Shown: in pieces, positions 10,102 to 17,353 of the stretch
Position numbering within the stretch: the first letter of the stretch is position 1
Layout: every line of letters starts with the position of its first letter
NCBI GenBank assembly: GCA_025399215.1
Contig: MU621433.1
Span: 1-17,353 of the forward strand
Direction of reading: 5' to 3'
DNA from: Globomyces pollinis-pini
Taxonomy: Eukaryota; Chytridiomycota; Chytridiomycetes; Rhizophydiales; Globomycetaceae
Length of the DNA: 17,353 nt
The notes under the pieces: model-generated
The model's input: only the letters and a program-made list of their open reading frames with translations
What the model was told of the DNA's origin: nothing
The model's database searches: none
Made by a program: the position numbers and the translations under genes

Positions 10102-11416
10102 TTACTTCTTCAGTGTATTCTTAAAGATCTTCTGCATACATCGCTTAAAGAAATGACTCTTTTTCTTCAACATATCTGTTACTGGCTTGGGAATCTCTTG
10201 TTTGACGCTCGCTTGATTCTCTAACATACTTAACTGTGTAGTCTTGGCTTCCGAAACATCTTGACGATTCCTAGCAGCAGTATCATCATTCAATGGACAA
10301 GTATTGTCATTAAAGTGCGAATAATCAGATATTGCTTTTCTACACACATAACACATCTCTAAAATTTAGTATCACAAATAACTCACTTTGACCACAAACA
10401 CATGTCATCTTGTTACATCCTTTCGTTTTATAGTACCGAATACTACATTTTGGACACTCTCGCATCAATGCATTACTCATGGCTTCCGCAACTGAATGTT
10501 CAAGTAATTCTGGGCAATGTAAGAATACAAAAGAATTTACCAGGACATGGTAATGGAGTATGATCAGCCTTTTTGCAAAGCTTACAACTGATCTTTAAGC
10601 AACCTTGTCTTTCACAACAAAACAAAGGGTCGTTTTCACCATTTTCAATGATGACTGCGTATGGACAGAACGGACATCTTTCCAATCCTTCCAGATTTGC
10701 CTTAAATGAGTTAGCAAATCATGATGGATAAAAGATTGAATTTCATAGAAGAAAATTGGTGGATTGTTATACCTGTTTCAGTTCAATTTCTTCCACTAGA
10801 GTTTGATATCTCTCGTATCCTTTCTCCGGTAGACATGCTTGAATGGTTTTTATATCAAAATGCCCATTACAATCGGTGGTATCCATGCATTTCATGTGGA
10901 TTTTTTCTAATCTTTAATTAAGGGATCATTACGATGTACAATTAAAGTTTCAATTGCTCTCTTACAGCAAGTAAGACAAAACAAGTGCCCTTTGGTGCAA
11001 GAAGCCATCTAAGATCAGAAAACAACCGTATCACTTTCGATATAGGATATTCCAAGTAACAACAACGACATTCAATGTCAATATCACTATTGACTAGTTT
11101 CAATTTGTCGTCTTCATTTGAGATATCAACGTTAGATAGGGCTTGCTCAGGGATAGATCTGTAGTTAATTTAGCTAATAACTTACTTGTCAGGGTGGTCA
11201 CTATAGCAAATTTGTCTAACAGGTATTGGAGGTATTGGTGGTATAAAAAGACTTATTCTTGTATCAAATGTACAATTACAGTAACGAATTAGGTTATCGA
11301 TCAAATTATCAGCAGCAATAGCAGCATCATAAACCTGATGTCGAATACTTTGCAAAGGATCCTTCACTACTATTAGTATGACTAAGAAAATTACGCCAGG
11401 CCAGAAGATCGTGCAT
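10102..11416 (-). CDS. RBR-type E3 ubiquitin ligase, RNF216/TRIAD3-like
   Basis: Eight exons (11416-11395, 11366-11186, 11158-11035, 11008-10933, 10906-10773, 10700-10541, 10509-10387, 10358-10102) with introns of 28 (or 25), 27, 26, 26, 72, 31 and 28 nt encode 358 residues. RING1 has C98, C101, C113, H117, C120, C123, C141 and C147. The IBR has C188, C191, C207, C213, C218, C221, H226 and C231. RING2 has C251, C254, C264, C269, C271, C276, C279, H288 and C294. The cysteine in TKGCNKM (about 264) is the expected thioester site for ubiquitin. CGQKMCYVCRKAISDYSHF matches RNF216 specifically. RBR ligases take ubiquitin from an E2 onto this cysteine, then onto substrate. It is much shorter than animal RNF216. 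The start MHDLLAW depends on a 22-nt first exon and is the least certain part. Confidence 0.88.
10701..10772 (-). other. 72-nt intron with TGCTAAC branch site
   Basis: Intron 5 of the RBR ligase gene is the only resolved intron far outside the 24-34 nt range. It begins GTATAAC and ends TTTAAG, with a TGCTAAC branch motif about 10 nt before the acceptor. The flanking protein (EEIELKQ / ANLEGLERCP) aligns with RNF216 without a gap, so no micro-exon is hidden in it. Confidence 0.7.
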
Positions 11417-11826
11417 TTAATGAGCAGTTGATAGTCTTGATCTTCTTAAATTTTAACCTTTTCTTTGTGCCACTTTTTGAGGCTGTTGGTGAGTTTGTCG
11501 TGTCACCCTACAAGATGAACTTGGCTGTGTATGGAACTAAACAGACAAGTACTTTATCAAGTCCAAAGTATGCTATTTAGATCCTAATTTTCAAAACTGA
11601 GAGTTTCATTTATGACACAAAGTTAAAAAAGTTAATCTTCTTTCCATTCTTGGAAAGCAACCATCTATGTCCCCAAAAAGTGTGTTTAATAACGATACAA
11701 AGATGATAAAAGTTTATCTTTGGGTTGGAATGATGGTAACATTCTTCCTTACGTGTGCTCATTAAATATCTTAAGTTATTCAGTACTGAATTTTATAATA
11801 GCCAACAATAAAATTTATGAATCACA
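11417..11826. other. Intergenic region between ankyrin gene D and RBR ligase
   Basis: 410 bases without a supported gene. It contains a small perfect hairpin, CTTTCCA-TTCT-TGGAAAG (11640-11657), and a weaker one at 11698-11722. No coding frame or RNA gene is evident; it should hold the RBR promoter. Confidence 0.4.
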
Positions 11827-12933
11827 TCATGTACTTTGTTGAAAATCCTGATGAAAGCGTTGAACGGCATGGTGTAAGGTCCCATAATCAACTCCATACA
11901 TCTTGGTTCTTGAATCGCTCAGCAGTACATTTATACACCCCATATGCCCATACTTTATGGCGAGCCGAAGAGGGTAGTTATATGATGCGGAAGGATCGAC
12001 TCTAGGATCCTGAAGTAAGATTTTCATACAATCTTCATGACCCTCTTGTGACACTATTTGAATTGCATAGTTCCCATTATCTGATGGGTCCACTCGTGAA
12101 TCCTTTAGTAATATTTGTAATATATCCGCTTGTCCATTCTTGGACGCAATTCTAATTGCATAGTTATGATCGTATGATGGATCAACTCTTGGATCATCCA
12201 GTAAAATTTTTAAACATTCAACATGACCTCTTTCTGCGGAGCAAAGAAATGCTTCGTTTTCAGAAGCTGTTGGGTCCACTCTTGAATCTGAGAGCAACAA
12301 ATTTAAGCAATCTACATACCCATAATAGCAAGCCCAACTGAGAGGGTCGTTTAAATTAGATCTTCTTAACCTTTTATCTTGCAGCAGTAGTTTCAAACAT
12401 GTATGGTGACCATTCAATGCGGCATAACAGATTGCATCGTTCTCATCTTCACTTGGTCTGTCATACAAGTTGAGATATTTAGTCGTTGCCTTTGAATAAC
12501 GAACTGTAGAGTTCAACCGTTTGTTCAAATTATCTCGAGATGAAGGATCAATATTCGGATTTTGAAGTATTACATTTAATAGTTGATGTTCACCATCAAT
12601 AGCTGCTCGAAAAAACAACTCTTGTTGAATGGATAATGGTACTGAATTCCTATTTTTATCCAAATATGTTTCCAATAATCTATATTGTTGATGGTTATAT
12701 AATACCTCCAATCTGTCACTTCGAACACAATCCCATAGTGGTTTACAAATCAATTTGATAGTATTGTTTTTTATCTGTTTGTGTGATTCTAAATAAGCTT
12801 CCCAAGTTAATAATGGAATCATTGGTTTGGTAAGTTTTGGTATCAAAAATATGAATCCGTGATAATCTATTATCGGTAAGTGACTGGCAATCAACTCCAA
12901 TAATTCAACAGGTAAATTTATAATTGTATTCAT
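11827..12933 (-). CDS. F-box-like / ankyrin-repeat protein D
   Basis: A single-exon gene of 368 residues. MNTIINLPVELLELIASHLP gives the F-box-like start, then LTWEAYLES. The central PLSIQQELFFRAAIDG and NPNIDPSSRDN are close to protein C. Six regular ankyrin-type repeats follow (about residues 165-350). Four end in DSRVDPT, DPRVDPS, DSRVDPS and DPRVDPS with a following N-Y-A-I/N-Y-P-L, the cleanest copies of the repeat in the window. A role as a substrate adaptor for a cullin ligase is inferred from the F-box-plus-repeat layout, not shown. It lies between the RBR ligase and the DUF1764 gene and has no introns. The start is supported by paralogue alignment; the stop is TGA. Confidence 0.86.
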   Translation of the reverse strand: MNTIINLPVELLELIASHLPIIDYHGFIFLIPKLTKPMIPLLTWEAYLESHKQIKNNTIKLICKPLWDCVRSDRLEVLYNHQQYRLLETYLDKNRNSVPLSIQQELFFRAAIDGEHQLLNVILQNPNIDPSSRDNLNKRLNSTVRYSKATTKYLNLYDRPSEDENDAICYAALNGHHTCLKLLLQDKRLRRSNLNDPLSWACYYGYVDCLNLLLSDSRVDPTASENEAFLCSAERGHVECLKILLDDPRVDPSYDHNYAIRIASKNGQADILQILLKDSRVDPSDNGNYAIQIVSQEGHEDCMKILLQDPRVDPSASYNYPLRLAIKYGHMGCINVLLSDSRTKMYGVDYGTLHHAVQRFHQDFQQST

Positions 12934-13280
12934 ATCCTACAACTAAATTGTCAACTAAAAGGCTCACTTCCACCCCAAAGCAAGACCGTGGCTAGAATTT
13001 TTGGATCATGCCTCAGGCACTCATTTCATGCTTTTATGCGTCATTGTAACAATTGAAGAGAGGAATGTACTTTATATCCAGCCATCTTATAATATACTTG
13101 GTTTCTTAAATTACATACGTTTAATCATAATCAAAATTTTATCAGGATTATCGAATTAGATTTTCATAAATAATTTTCTATTAAATAGGAGTGAATGATG
13201 TAATTGGTTATTCAAGCTGAACTTCACTTCAAAATCCAAGAAAATTAGTAAGGAAAATTCTTGAAAAATTGAGACACAAA
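12934..13280. other. Divergent intergenic region, ankyrin gene D / DUF1764 gene
   Basis: 347 bases between divergent genes. I see a small inverted repeat TGCCT-C-AGGCA (13009-13019) and AT-rich sequence, but no coding frame or RNA gene. It must contain two promoters. Confidence 0.4.
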
Positions 13281-13735
13281 ATGGGAGAAATTGATGACAT
13301 ATTTTCAAAGCCTAAATCAGAAACTAAACAGTCGATAGTGAACAAAGATACCGAAATATTCAAAAAGTCGGATTCAGCATCAACTACCAAAGTTTCAAAG
13401 AAAAAGAAAAAGAAGGATAAGAAAGTGACTGAAAAATTAAAGGAAACTGTTTTGAATGAAAAGGAGGTTGAGACAATAGATTTGTCCTCTGTTGGAAAGA
13501 AAGCAACCAATATTGTTGAGGATCCTAATGATGATGGAACATTTGCAGATTCTAGAGGTGTTCAACCAAGAAGTATGAAATTCATCTAGTAATTGATATT
13601 TAGAATTGACTGACGATGGATATTTCATTTATAATGAAGACGAATTGAACTTAGGGCAGGGTGGGGGTAAGTAGATCTCTTCTGATTCTTGTAGATACTG
13701 AACTCTGTCCGTTTGATTGTCAGTGCTGCTTCTAG
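13281..13735 (+). CDS. DUF1764-family small basic protein
   Basis: Three exons (13281-13572, 13604-13666, 13695-13735) with introns of 31 and 28 nt encode 131 residues. It has the layout of the eukaryotic DUF1764 family: MGEIDDIFSKPK at the start, a lysine-rich low-complexity middle (SKKKKKKDKK), then DDGTFADSRG, LTDDGYFIYNEDELNLGQGG and the C-terminal DTELCPFDCQCCF, where the clustered cysteines end the protein. The molecular function of the family is not established as far as I know; the basic middle suggests nuclear or nucleolar location (inference). The ATG at 13281 was chosen because MGEIDDIF starts the conserved block. Without removing the introns the conserved C-terminus is lost. It converges on the STPGR gene, 112 bp away. 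Confidence 0.88.
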
Positions 13736-13768
13736 ACATTATTTCACCATTAGATTTTAACAAAACAT

Positions 13769-13774
13769 AATAAA
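13769..13774 (+). terminator. Polyadenylation signal of the DUF1764 gene
   Basis: AATAAA 34 nt after the stop at 13735, in the 112-bp gap between convergent genes. Confidence 0.5.
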
Positions 13775-13804
13775 ATGCATAATCATAATACATGATGGTC
13801 ATAG

Positions 13805-13810
13805 TTTATT
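13805..13810 (-). terminator. Polyadenylation signal of the STPGR gene
   Basis: AATAAA on the minus strand 38 nt beyond the stop at 13848. Confidence 0.5.
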
Positions 13811-13847
13811 TCTGAAACGTCTATTATGTACAAAACTGTATAGATCT

Positions 13848-15696
13848 TCATGCTCTAACTCGCAGTGTATCTATACGAGTAGAAGGAAATACCAGTACAA
13901 ATGGTGATGCTCTGCTTTTGATTGATACTCTCGAACCCCGATCTTTTGGACTGGCGTCGTACGCACTTGGGCCAGGAGATTGTTCAACTAATGGTTAAAT
14001 TAAAAAGTCAACCTTTGTTTTTATCTAGTCTCTTACGGAGTGTATAGCATGGCCCTTTAGTTTTTGTGGCAGATGGATTACAAACTTGATAATCAGCCGG
14101 ACCTGGACTATCCTCAATAACATTCTTCAGTCTCTCTTTGACATTTTAAAAAATCAACTGTAAACATACCAGCAGTGGAAAGATGGATAGCATTACGTGC
14201 TAGCTGTGCTGCCGTTGGTGTGGACGCCGGTAAATGAGAATTATAATCCGCTGGACCTGGACTTGATTCCAACTTTACTTTGTATCTTCCTTTCAAACTC
14301 ACTTTCGCATGCTGATTGTTTTTTATTTGCCGATCTTTAGGTTCATATGCACATGGACCTGGTACAAAATGATTGTCTCCTATCTATTAATCTAAATAGA
14401 CTTGCTTAATCTTTCTTTCAGTCTGGATCCCAACGAGAACTGTGGTGCAGCATCTACAGTTAATGCTCGATTTGGTTTGTAGTCTGCTGGACCTGGATTT
14501 GGCCCAATATATTCATCATCTACCATAAGTAAGAAAGTCACACCTTGATAGGGAATGTTACGTGCTCGCAGAGAAATCTGAGGCCCAGTTGCAACAGTCG
14601 GTGGAATTATGTAATTAGCAGGTCCAGGAGTCAACATCACTATTGTTAGTTATAATCACAATACATTTAGTCTGTTTATGCATTCCCTTGAGGGAAGCGG
14701 CTTTCTCAGAACTACCAAGTTTAGGATAGTACACATCAGGTCCAGGATAACAGTCTAATACATTAATCTTCCGCCACTATACTCGGTTTATCATATGGTG
14801 ATTCATATTGCTTCTTCATAGTGAAAGCAGGCCCTCTAGGGGCATCAGGCAAAACAGAGGGGACATTATAATCCAAAGGTCCAGGATTCACATCCTCTAT
14901 GTTGTATCAAATCTAATCGAATATACCAATCGCTAAAGGTCTCAAACCAAATGAATATTTAGGCGCCTTCCCGAATTCTGATGGTGGCAAATATCTATCA
15001 GGACCAGGTGTTACATATTCTAAGCGATTAGTTGGAAAAAAACCTCGTTGTATACCTGTTGTGGAATGTCTACCAGACATTGAACATGACAAAGCATCTT
15101 TACCAAACCCTTTATCTTGATTATTATAATGTAATGGTGATGGGAAATTTTCTTTTTTAAGATTCATGGTAAAAACACTTGGTTTGACATCAGAAAAAGT
15201 CTTTTGACCAAATGACCAATTGGGAGTTTTGTCAAATACTAAGGTGGTGTTACGTATATCGTATTTGCTTGGACCTGGACCGATACTTTCAGGTTGGTCG
15301 ATTTTAGAATGGTTTTTACCCAAGATGGAATATTGGTATCCTGAAGTTTGTGGTTTTATTTCGTAACTGAGGGGTCCAGGAGTAGGATTAGCTGATAAAC
15401 ATTAAGCTAATAACTTTACCTAAACTTGACAGGTGTTGTACTTCACTTGTGTCTGGAAGATAATCTCCCATTGCTGATCGATTGATAACTCTATGTCTCT
15501 TTTGTATTTGCATCTTGTACTTTTCTTTTAAAGGCATAGATTTGATATCTGCTAAAGGAGGTTTATGAGATGCTTCTTCCTTCTCTGTTGGTAACGCTGG
15601 ATTTCCCTTTTCTGCCTTCATTGCCTCCTTTTTAACATGGTCACTGAACACATCAATTGTCTGTTGCACTGAATTCCCATTCGACACAATATTCAT
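13848..15696 (-). CDS. Sperm-tail PG-rich repeat (STPGR/ODF3-like) flagellar protein
   Basis: Nine exons (15696-15420, 15391-14927, 14896-14783, 14754-14665, 14639-14544, 14519-14406, 14379-14170, 14135-14013, 13987-13848) with introns of 28, 30, 28, 25, 24, 26, 34 and 25 nt encode 542 residues. After about 95 polar residues come at least eleven Pro-Gly-Pro repeats, each followed by a tyrosine two or three residues on: TPGPLSY, GPGPSKY, TPGPDRY, NPGPLDY, YPGPDVYY, TPGPANY, NPGPADY, VPGPCAY, SPGPADY (twice) and SPGPSAY. One degenerate copy (SPLHY) lies in exon 2. Proteins of this family are associated with ciliary and flagellar axonemes, so motile zoospores are implied. Intron 6 is GC-AG. Intron 5 is a multiple of three and lacks a stop; it was taken as an intron from its position before PGP. 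The C-terminus ends RIDTLRVRA. Confidence 0.87.
14380..14405 (-). other. 26-nt GC-AG intron in the STPGR gene
   Basis: Intron 6 starts GCAAGT, the usual donor of GC-AG introns, and ends GATAG. It contains ATTAATAG as a likely branch region. No GT donor in the exon end gives the right phase to reach the frame of the next PGP repeat (DNHFVPGP), so the GC donor is required. An alternative acceptor at 14377 would lengthen it to 29 nt and keep the frame. Confidence 0.7.
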
Positions 15697-15955
15697 ATTC
15701 TAATGTGTAATGCTAAGAAAATTAGTTGTCAGTGACGTGTTCATACAGAGTGACGTAAAATCCAGGATTTACATCATACATTCGCGATCTCTATCGAAGT
15801 CAAGCAACTGCTCTAAAATACATCCTTAAATTATTAACTACAAAACTATTCGATTTTCGTCAATTTATTCAAAAAAGCTAAAAAAAATGTAACAATATAT
15901 AGTATGAGGATTAATCAACTTCTTCTATGGTTGGGGTCATTAGCACCTGAATCTT

Positions 15956-15973
15956 CTAGTGGGGAACCACTAG
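15956..15973. repeat. Perfect 7-bp inverted repeat with GGAA loop
   Basis: CTAGTGG, GGAA, CCACTAG. It lies between two divergent genes, so as DNA it could be a dyad binding site for a regulator; transcription across it is not shown. Confidence 0.5.
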
Positions 15974-16094
15974 TTAACTTGATCTAGTTTGACGCGAAAG
16001 GCAAATGCAATTCTGAGGGATGTAGATTTGAAACCGATTTACAACAATATATTTTCAGGTTGTTTATTCTATTTTGTATTGATCAATTGTTGAT

Positions 16095-16110
16095 TCCCGT
16101 TTTGTCAATG
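16095..16110. repeat. 16-bp direct repeat, copy 1
   Basis: TCCCGTTTTGTCAATG, identical to 17018-17033. It is longer than expected by chance within about 1 kb. Flanking similarity is weak. Confidence 0.5.
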
Positions 16111-16223
16111 TCGTCCACTCACATGTCCATTTCTTGTACCCTTCTGTGTTCACAGGCTCATACTATATTGATAAGGTCGTTTATAAAATCATCTTGTAAA
16201 TCGTGCTGACAAACATCTGGTGG

Positions 16224-16640
16224 ATGAAACTACGAAATAGTGTCACAGTACCTAAAAATGGTTCACGAAGGGCTCGAACCAGATTAGGTTCACCGAAACA
16301 GGAAACATCCTCGGAAAAAACCTTGACAGAGACCACTGCCAGTAATTACCTTTGCTAATTGGTTAGAGACCGTTTCTAAAAAGACACGGATACCTGTGGT
16401 TCAATTGGCCAAAGCTCCCAAACCTTGTTCCAGTGCTGGTAAATTGATTAAAGAATAACATTAGATCAACAAAACGCTCTACTCAAAGAGCGACTATTAT
16501 TGAGCCAAAAAGTGATCCGAAACCAAGCTGAGCAATTAGCAGCTCAATTAAATGTAATAAGACTAAAGGAGGAACTAAACACCCTTCAAGCTATCGAGAT
16601 CAATCTTCTCACTGGTTCATTAGCCGATACTAAAATTTAA
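16224..16640 (+). CDS. Small coiled-coil protein, unknown function
   Basis: Three exons (16224-16341, 16367-16438, 16465-16640) with introns of 25 and 26 nt encode 121 residues. Both introns have GTAA donors, TTAG acceptors and internal branch-like TGCTAAT / GAATAAC motifs, and both contain or expose stops if retained. Residues 1-63 are basic and Ser/Thr/Pro-rich (GSRRARTRLGSP, SKKTRIPVVQLAKAPKP). Residues about 64-110 form a likely coiled coil rich in Leu, Gln, Glu and Lys (NALLKERLLLSQ, QAEQLAAQLNVIRLKEELN). I do not recognise the family. The basic N-terminus plus short coiled coil would suit a cytoskeletal, kinetochore or DNA-associated factor, but nothing decides this. Exons 2 and 3 are well supported; exon 1 less so. 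Confidence 0.65.
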
Positions 16641-16644
16641 TAAA
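16639..16644 (+). terminator. AATAAA overlapping the stop of the coiled-coil gene
   Basis: The stop codon TAA (16638-16640) shares two bases with an AATAAA hexamer, an arrangement similar to that at the ARL2 stop. Confidence 0.35.
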
Positions 16645-16716
16645 TTATGGTCTCATTTCCTTTCTTTTCAAATGCTTACTAATTTAATATACCATTTCCA
16701 GTTTTACTCCTTCAAT

Positions 16717-17188
16717 TTAAAAAGAAATCTTGGACATTAAGGGTTGTACCATTTGCATAACACAAGCATGATCTACTAGTAGACAATACTGAAAAATGTA
16801 CCAATCTGTTATAGAATGACTTATGACTCACTATCATAACCGATAGCTTCTTTGCAAGGTTCTCGTGCACTGACAGTTAAGTAATTTTTTTTACAAGTTA
16901 ATTGAAGAATAGGTTGATCAATATAATTGAGGCCCGATAACAAACAAACTTCACTTCACTGTAGGCGATTTTAATAATATTGCTGATACAATACGAACTT
17001 CATGCAAGATACCTAAATCCCGTTTTGTCAATGCCCCACATCTGACCATCTAGTGAAACTTTGTACTCATCTCCTATGATAAGAAATCAGTTAAATTATT
17101 CAGATTTCAGGTAAGGTATTTTCATATCACAAGGTTTCACCTCATTTTCGGTAAATTGAAAGATCTTCGTTCCTATAACTTTTGTCAT
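16717..17188 (-). CDS. Probable multi-exon gene, exon structure unresolved
   Basis: Several minus-strand segments look coding but no single splice pattern is compelling. From 17188 there is MTKVIGTKIFQFTENE. Around 17075-17010 two frames are open, one with GDEYKVSLDGQMWGIDKTGF, the other with TKRDLGILHEVRIVSAILL. Around 16940-16850 there is QLTCKKNYLTVSAREPCKEA and IGYD. A 26-nt GTGAGT...ACAG intron (16838 region) would then join to NWYIFQYCLLVDHACVMQ and a stop at 16717; another acceptor gives a different ending, LNVQDFFLN. The segment order, short intron sizes and convergent position suit a gene of about 90-130 residues. I do not recognise it. A decayed copy is equally possible. Confidence 0.3.
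17018..17033. repeat. 16-bp direct repeat, copy 2
   Basis: TCCCGTTTTGTCAATG, identical to 16095-16110. It lies inside the probable minus-strand gene at 16717-17188, in a frame encoding LTKRD on that strand. Confidence 0.5.
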
Positions 17189-17290
17189 CTTCCATCACCA
17201 TAGCCTAGATCTATGTAAAGGTATGCAATCATTTGATTCATTCTCAGCTCAGTTGGAAGTGCTCCTAATCAGTTGAAGCTGCATCTGAGG

Positions 17291-17353
17291 ATGTCAAGCG
17301 GAGGATGGTCAGTTCCTGGTCAGCGTATGCCACCAACTAGAGGGTTAGTGAAT
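17291..17353 (+). CDS. Possible 5' end of a gene running off the window
   Basis: From the ATG at 17291 the frame is open to the edge (21 codons: MSSGGWSVPGQRMPPTRG and three more). Composition is richer in G+C than the flanking sequence. The same frame is open back to about 17238, so an upstream exon joined at the CTCAG near 17246 is possible. Not assignable to a family. If real it is divergent with the minus-strand gene starting at 17188. Confidence 0.35.
   Translation, partial: MSSGGWSVPGQRMPPTRGLVN

Larger units (their letters stand above)
15697..16223. other. Divergent intergenic region upstream of STPGR and coiled-coil genes
   Basis: 527 bases without a supported gene. It has a perfect hairpin CTAGTGG-GGAA-CCACTAG (15956-15973) whose loop would be a GNRA tetraloop in RNA. 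It also has one copy of a 16-bp repeat (16095-16110) found again at 17018-17033. A minus-strand open frame reaches in from the next gene and is discussed under rejected items. Confidence 0.4.

Noticed and set aside
11640..11657. TTC/GAA pattern resembling a heat-shock element
   Set aside because: Unit spacing is wrong (three bases between TTC and GAA); it is better described as a small hairpin.
10721..12341. Plus-strand frames at 10721-10921, 11817-12005 and 12156-12341
   Set aside because: Antisense to the RBR ligase and ankyrin gene D; no recognisable product.
13229..13628. Minus-strand frames opposite the DUF1764 gene
   Set aside because: The Phe/Ser-rich translation is the complement of the lysine-rich middle of DUF1764; the plus-strand splice model gives the full conserved C-terminus.
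13848..13900. A further 22-nt intron near the STPGR C-terminus (GTATTT...ATAG)
   Set aside because: It would be shorter than any other resolved intron and the uninterrupted frame already ends cleanly after RIDTLRVRA.
16262..16290. GGTTCGAGCC on the minus strand, resembling a tRNA T-arm
   Set aside because: The stem does not pair as a 5-bp T-stem and no acceptor, D-arm or anticodon arm can be built around it.
16181..16348. Minus-strand frame reading CFGEPNLVRALREPF and, after a possible 35-nt intron, DVCQHDLQDDFINDL
   Set aside because: It reads like protein, but it is antisense to exon 1 of the coiled-coil gene, has no start codon, and I could not extend it upstream through exons 2 and 3. 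Kept as the main reason exon 1 of that gene is less certain.
16840..17080. Reassignment of TGA as a sense codon to join frames in the unresolved gene
   Set aside because: TGA ends other genes here at sensible places (ankyrin gene D at 11827, STPGR at 13848) and is absent from resolved coding exons.

Overview
The window reads as nuclear DNA of a small, AT-rich, gene-dense eukaryotic genome. Genes on both strands carry GT-AG introns, several 3' flanks have AATAAA signals, and the products are eukaryotic: HSP70, an ARL2-type GTPase, tRNA-splicing endonuclease subunit SEN54, an RBR ubiquitin ligase, and a sperm-tail PG-rich (STPGR) protein typical of flagellated cells. Together with the F-box/ankyrin family (repeat motif D-x-R-V-D-P-S), this suggests a zoosporic, chytrid-like or Rozella-like fungus. 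That placement is inference; no marker in the window settles it.

Layout. 1-343 (-): 5' end of a cytosolic HSP70, with a heat-shock element upstream. 644-1687 (+): F-box/ankyrin gene A. 2020-3946 (+): APC-superfamily permease. 5287-4010 (-) and 5586-6713 (+): F-box/ankyrin genes B and C, head to head. 7697-6874 (-): SEN54. 9013-7804 (-): bacterial/mitochondrial-type tryptophanyl-tRNA synthetase. 9786-9083 (-): ARL2. 11416-10102 (-): RNF216/TRIAD3-like RBR E3 ligase. 12933-11827 (-): F-box/ankyrin gene D. 13281-13735 (+): DUF1764 protein. 15696-13848 (-): STPGR flagellar protein. 16224-16640 (+): small coiled-coil protein. 17188-16717 (-): probable gene with unresolved exons. 17291-end (+): probable first exon of a further gene.

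Most conserved genes look broken in a plain ORF view because they are interrupted by extremely short introns. I resolved 34 introns by joining frames at GT-AG (once GC-AG) sites and checking the joins against known family sequence. Thirty-three are 24-34 nt and one is 72 nt. The four F-box/ankyrin genes have no introns at all. The STPGR gene has eight introns, all in phase 1, most of them placed just before a Pro-Gly-Pro repeat.

There is no operon-like functional grouping. Protein quality control recurs (HSP70, RBR E3, four putative F-box substrate adaptors), and the HSP70 heat-shock element lies in the region shared with the divergent F-box/ankyrin gene A, so co-induction is possible but unproven.
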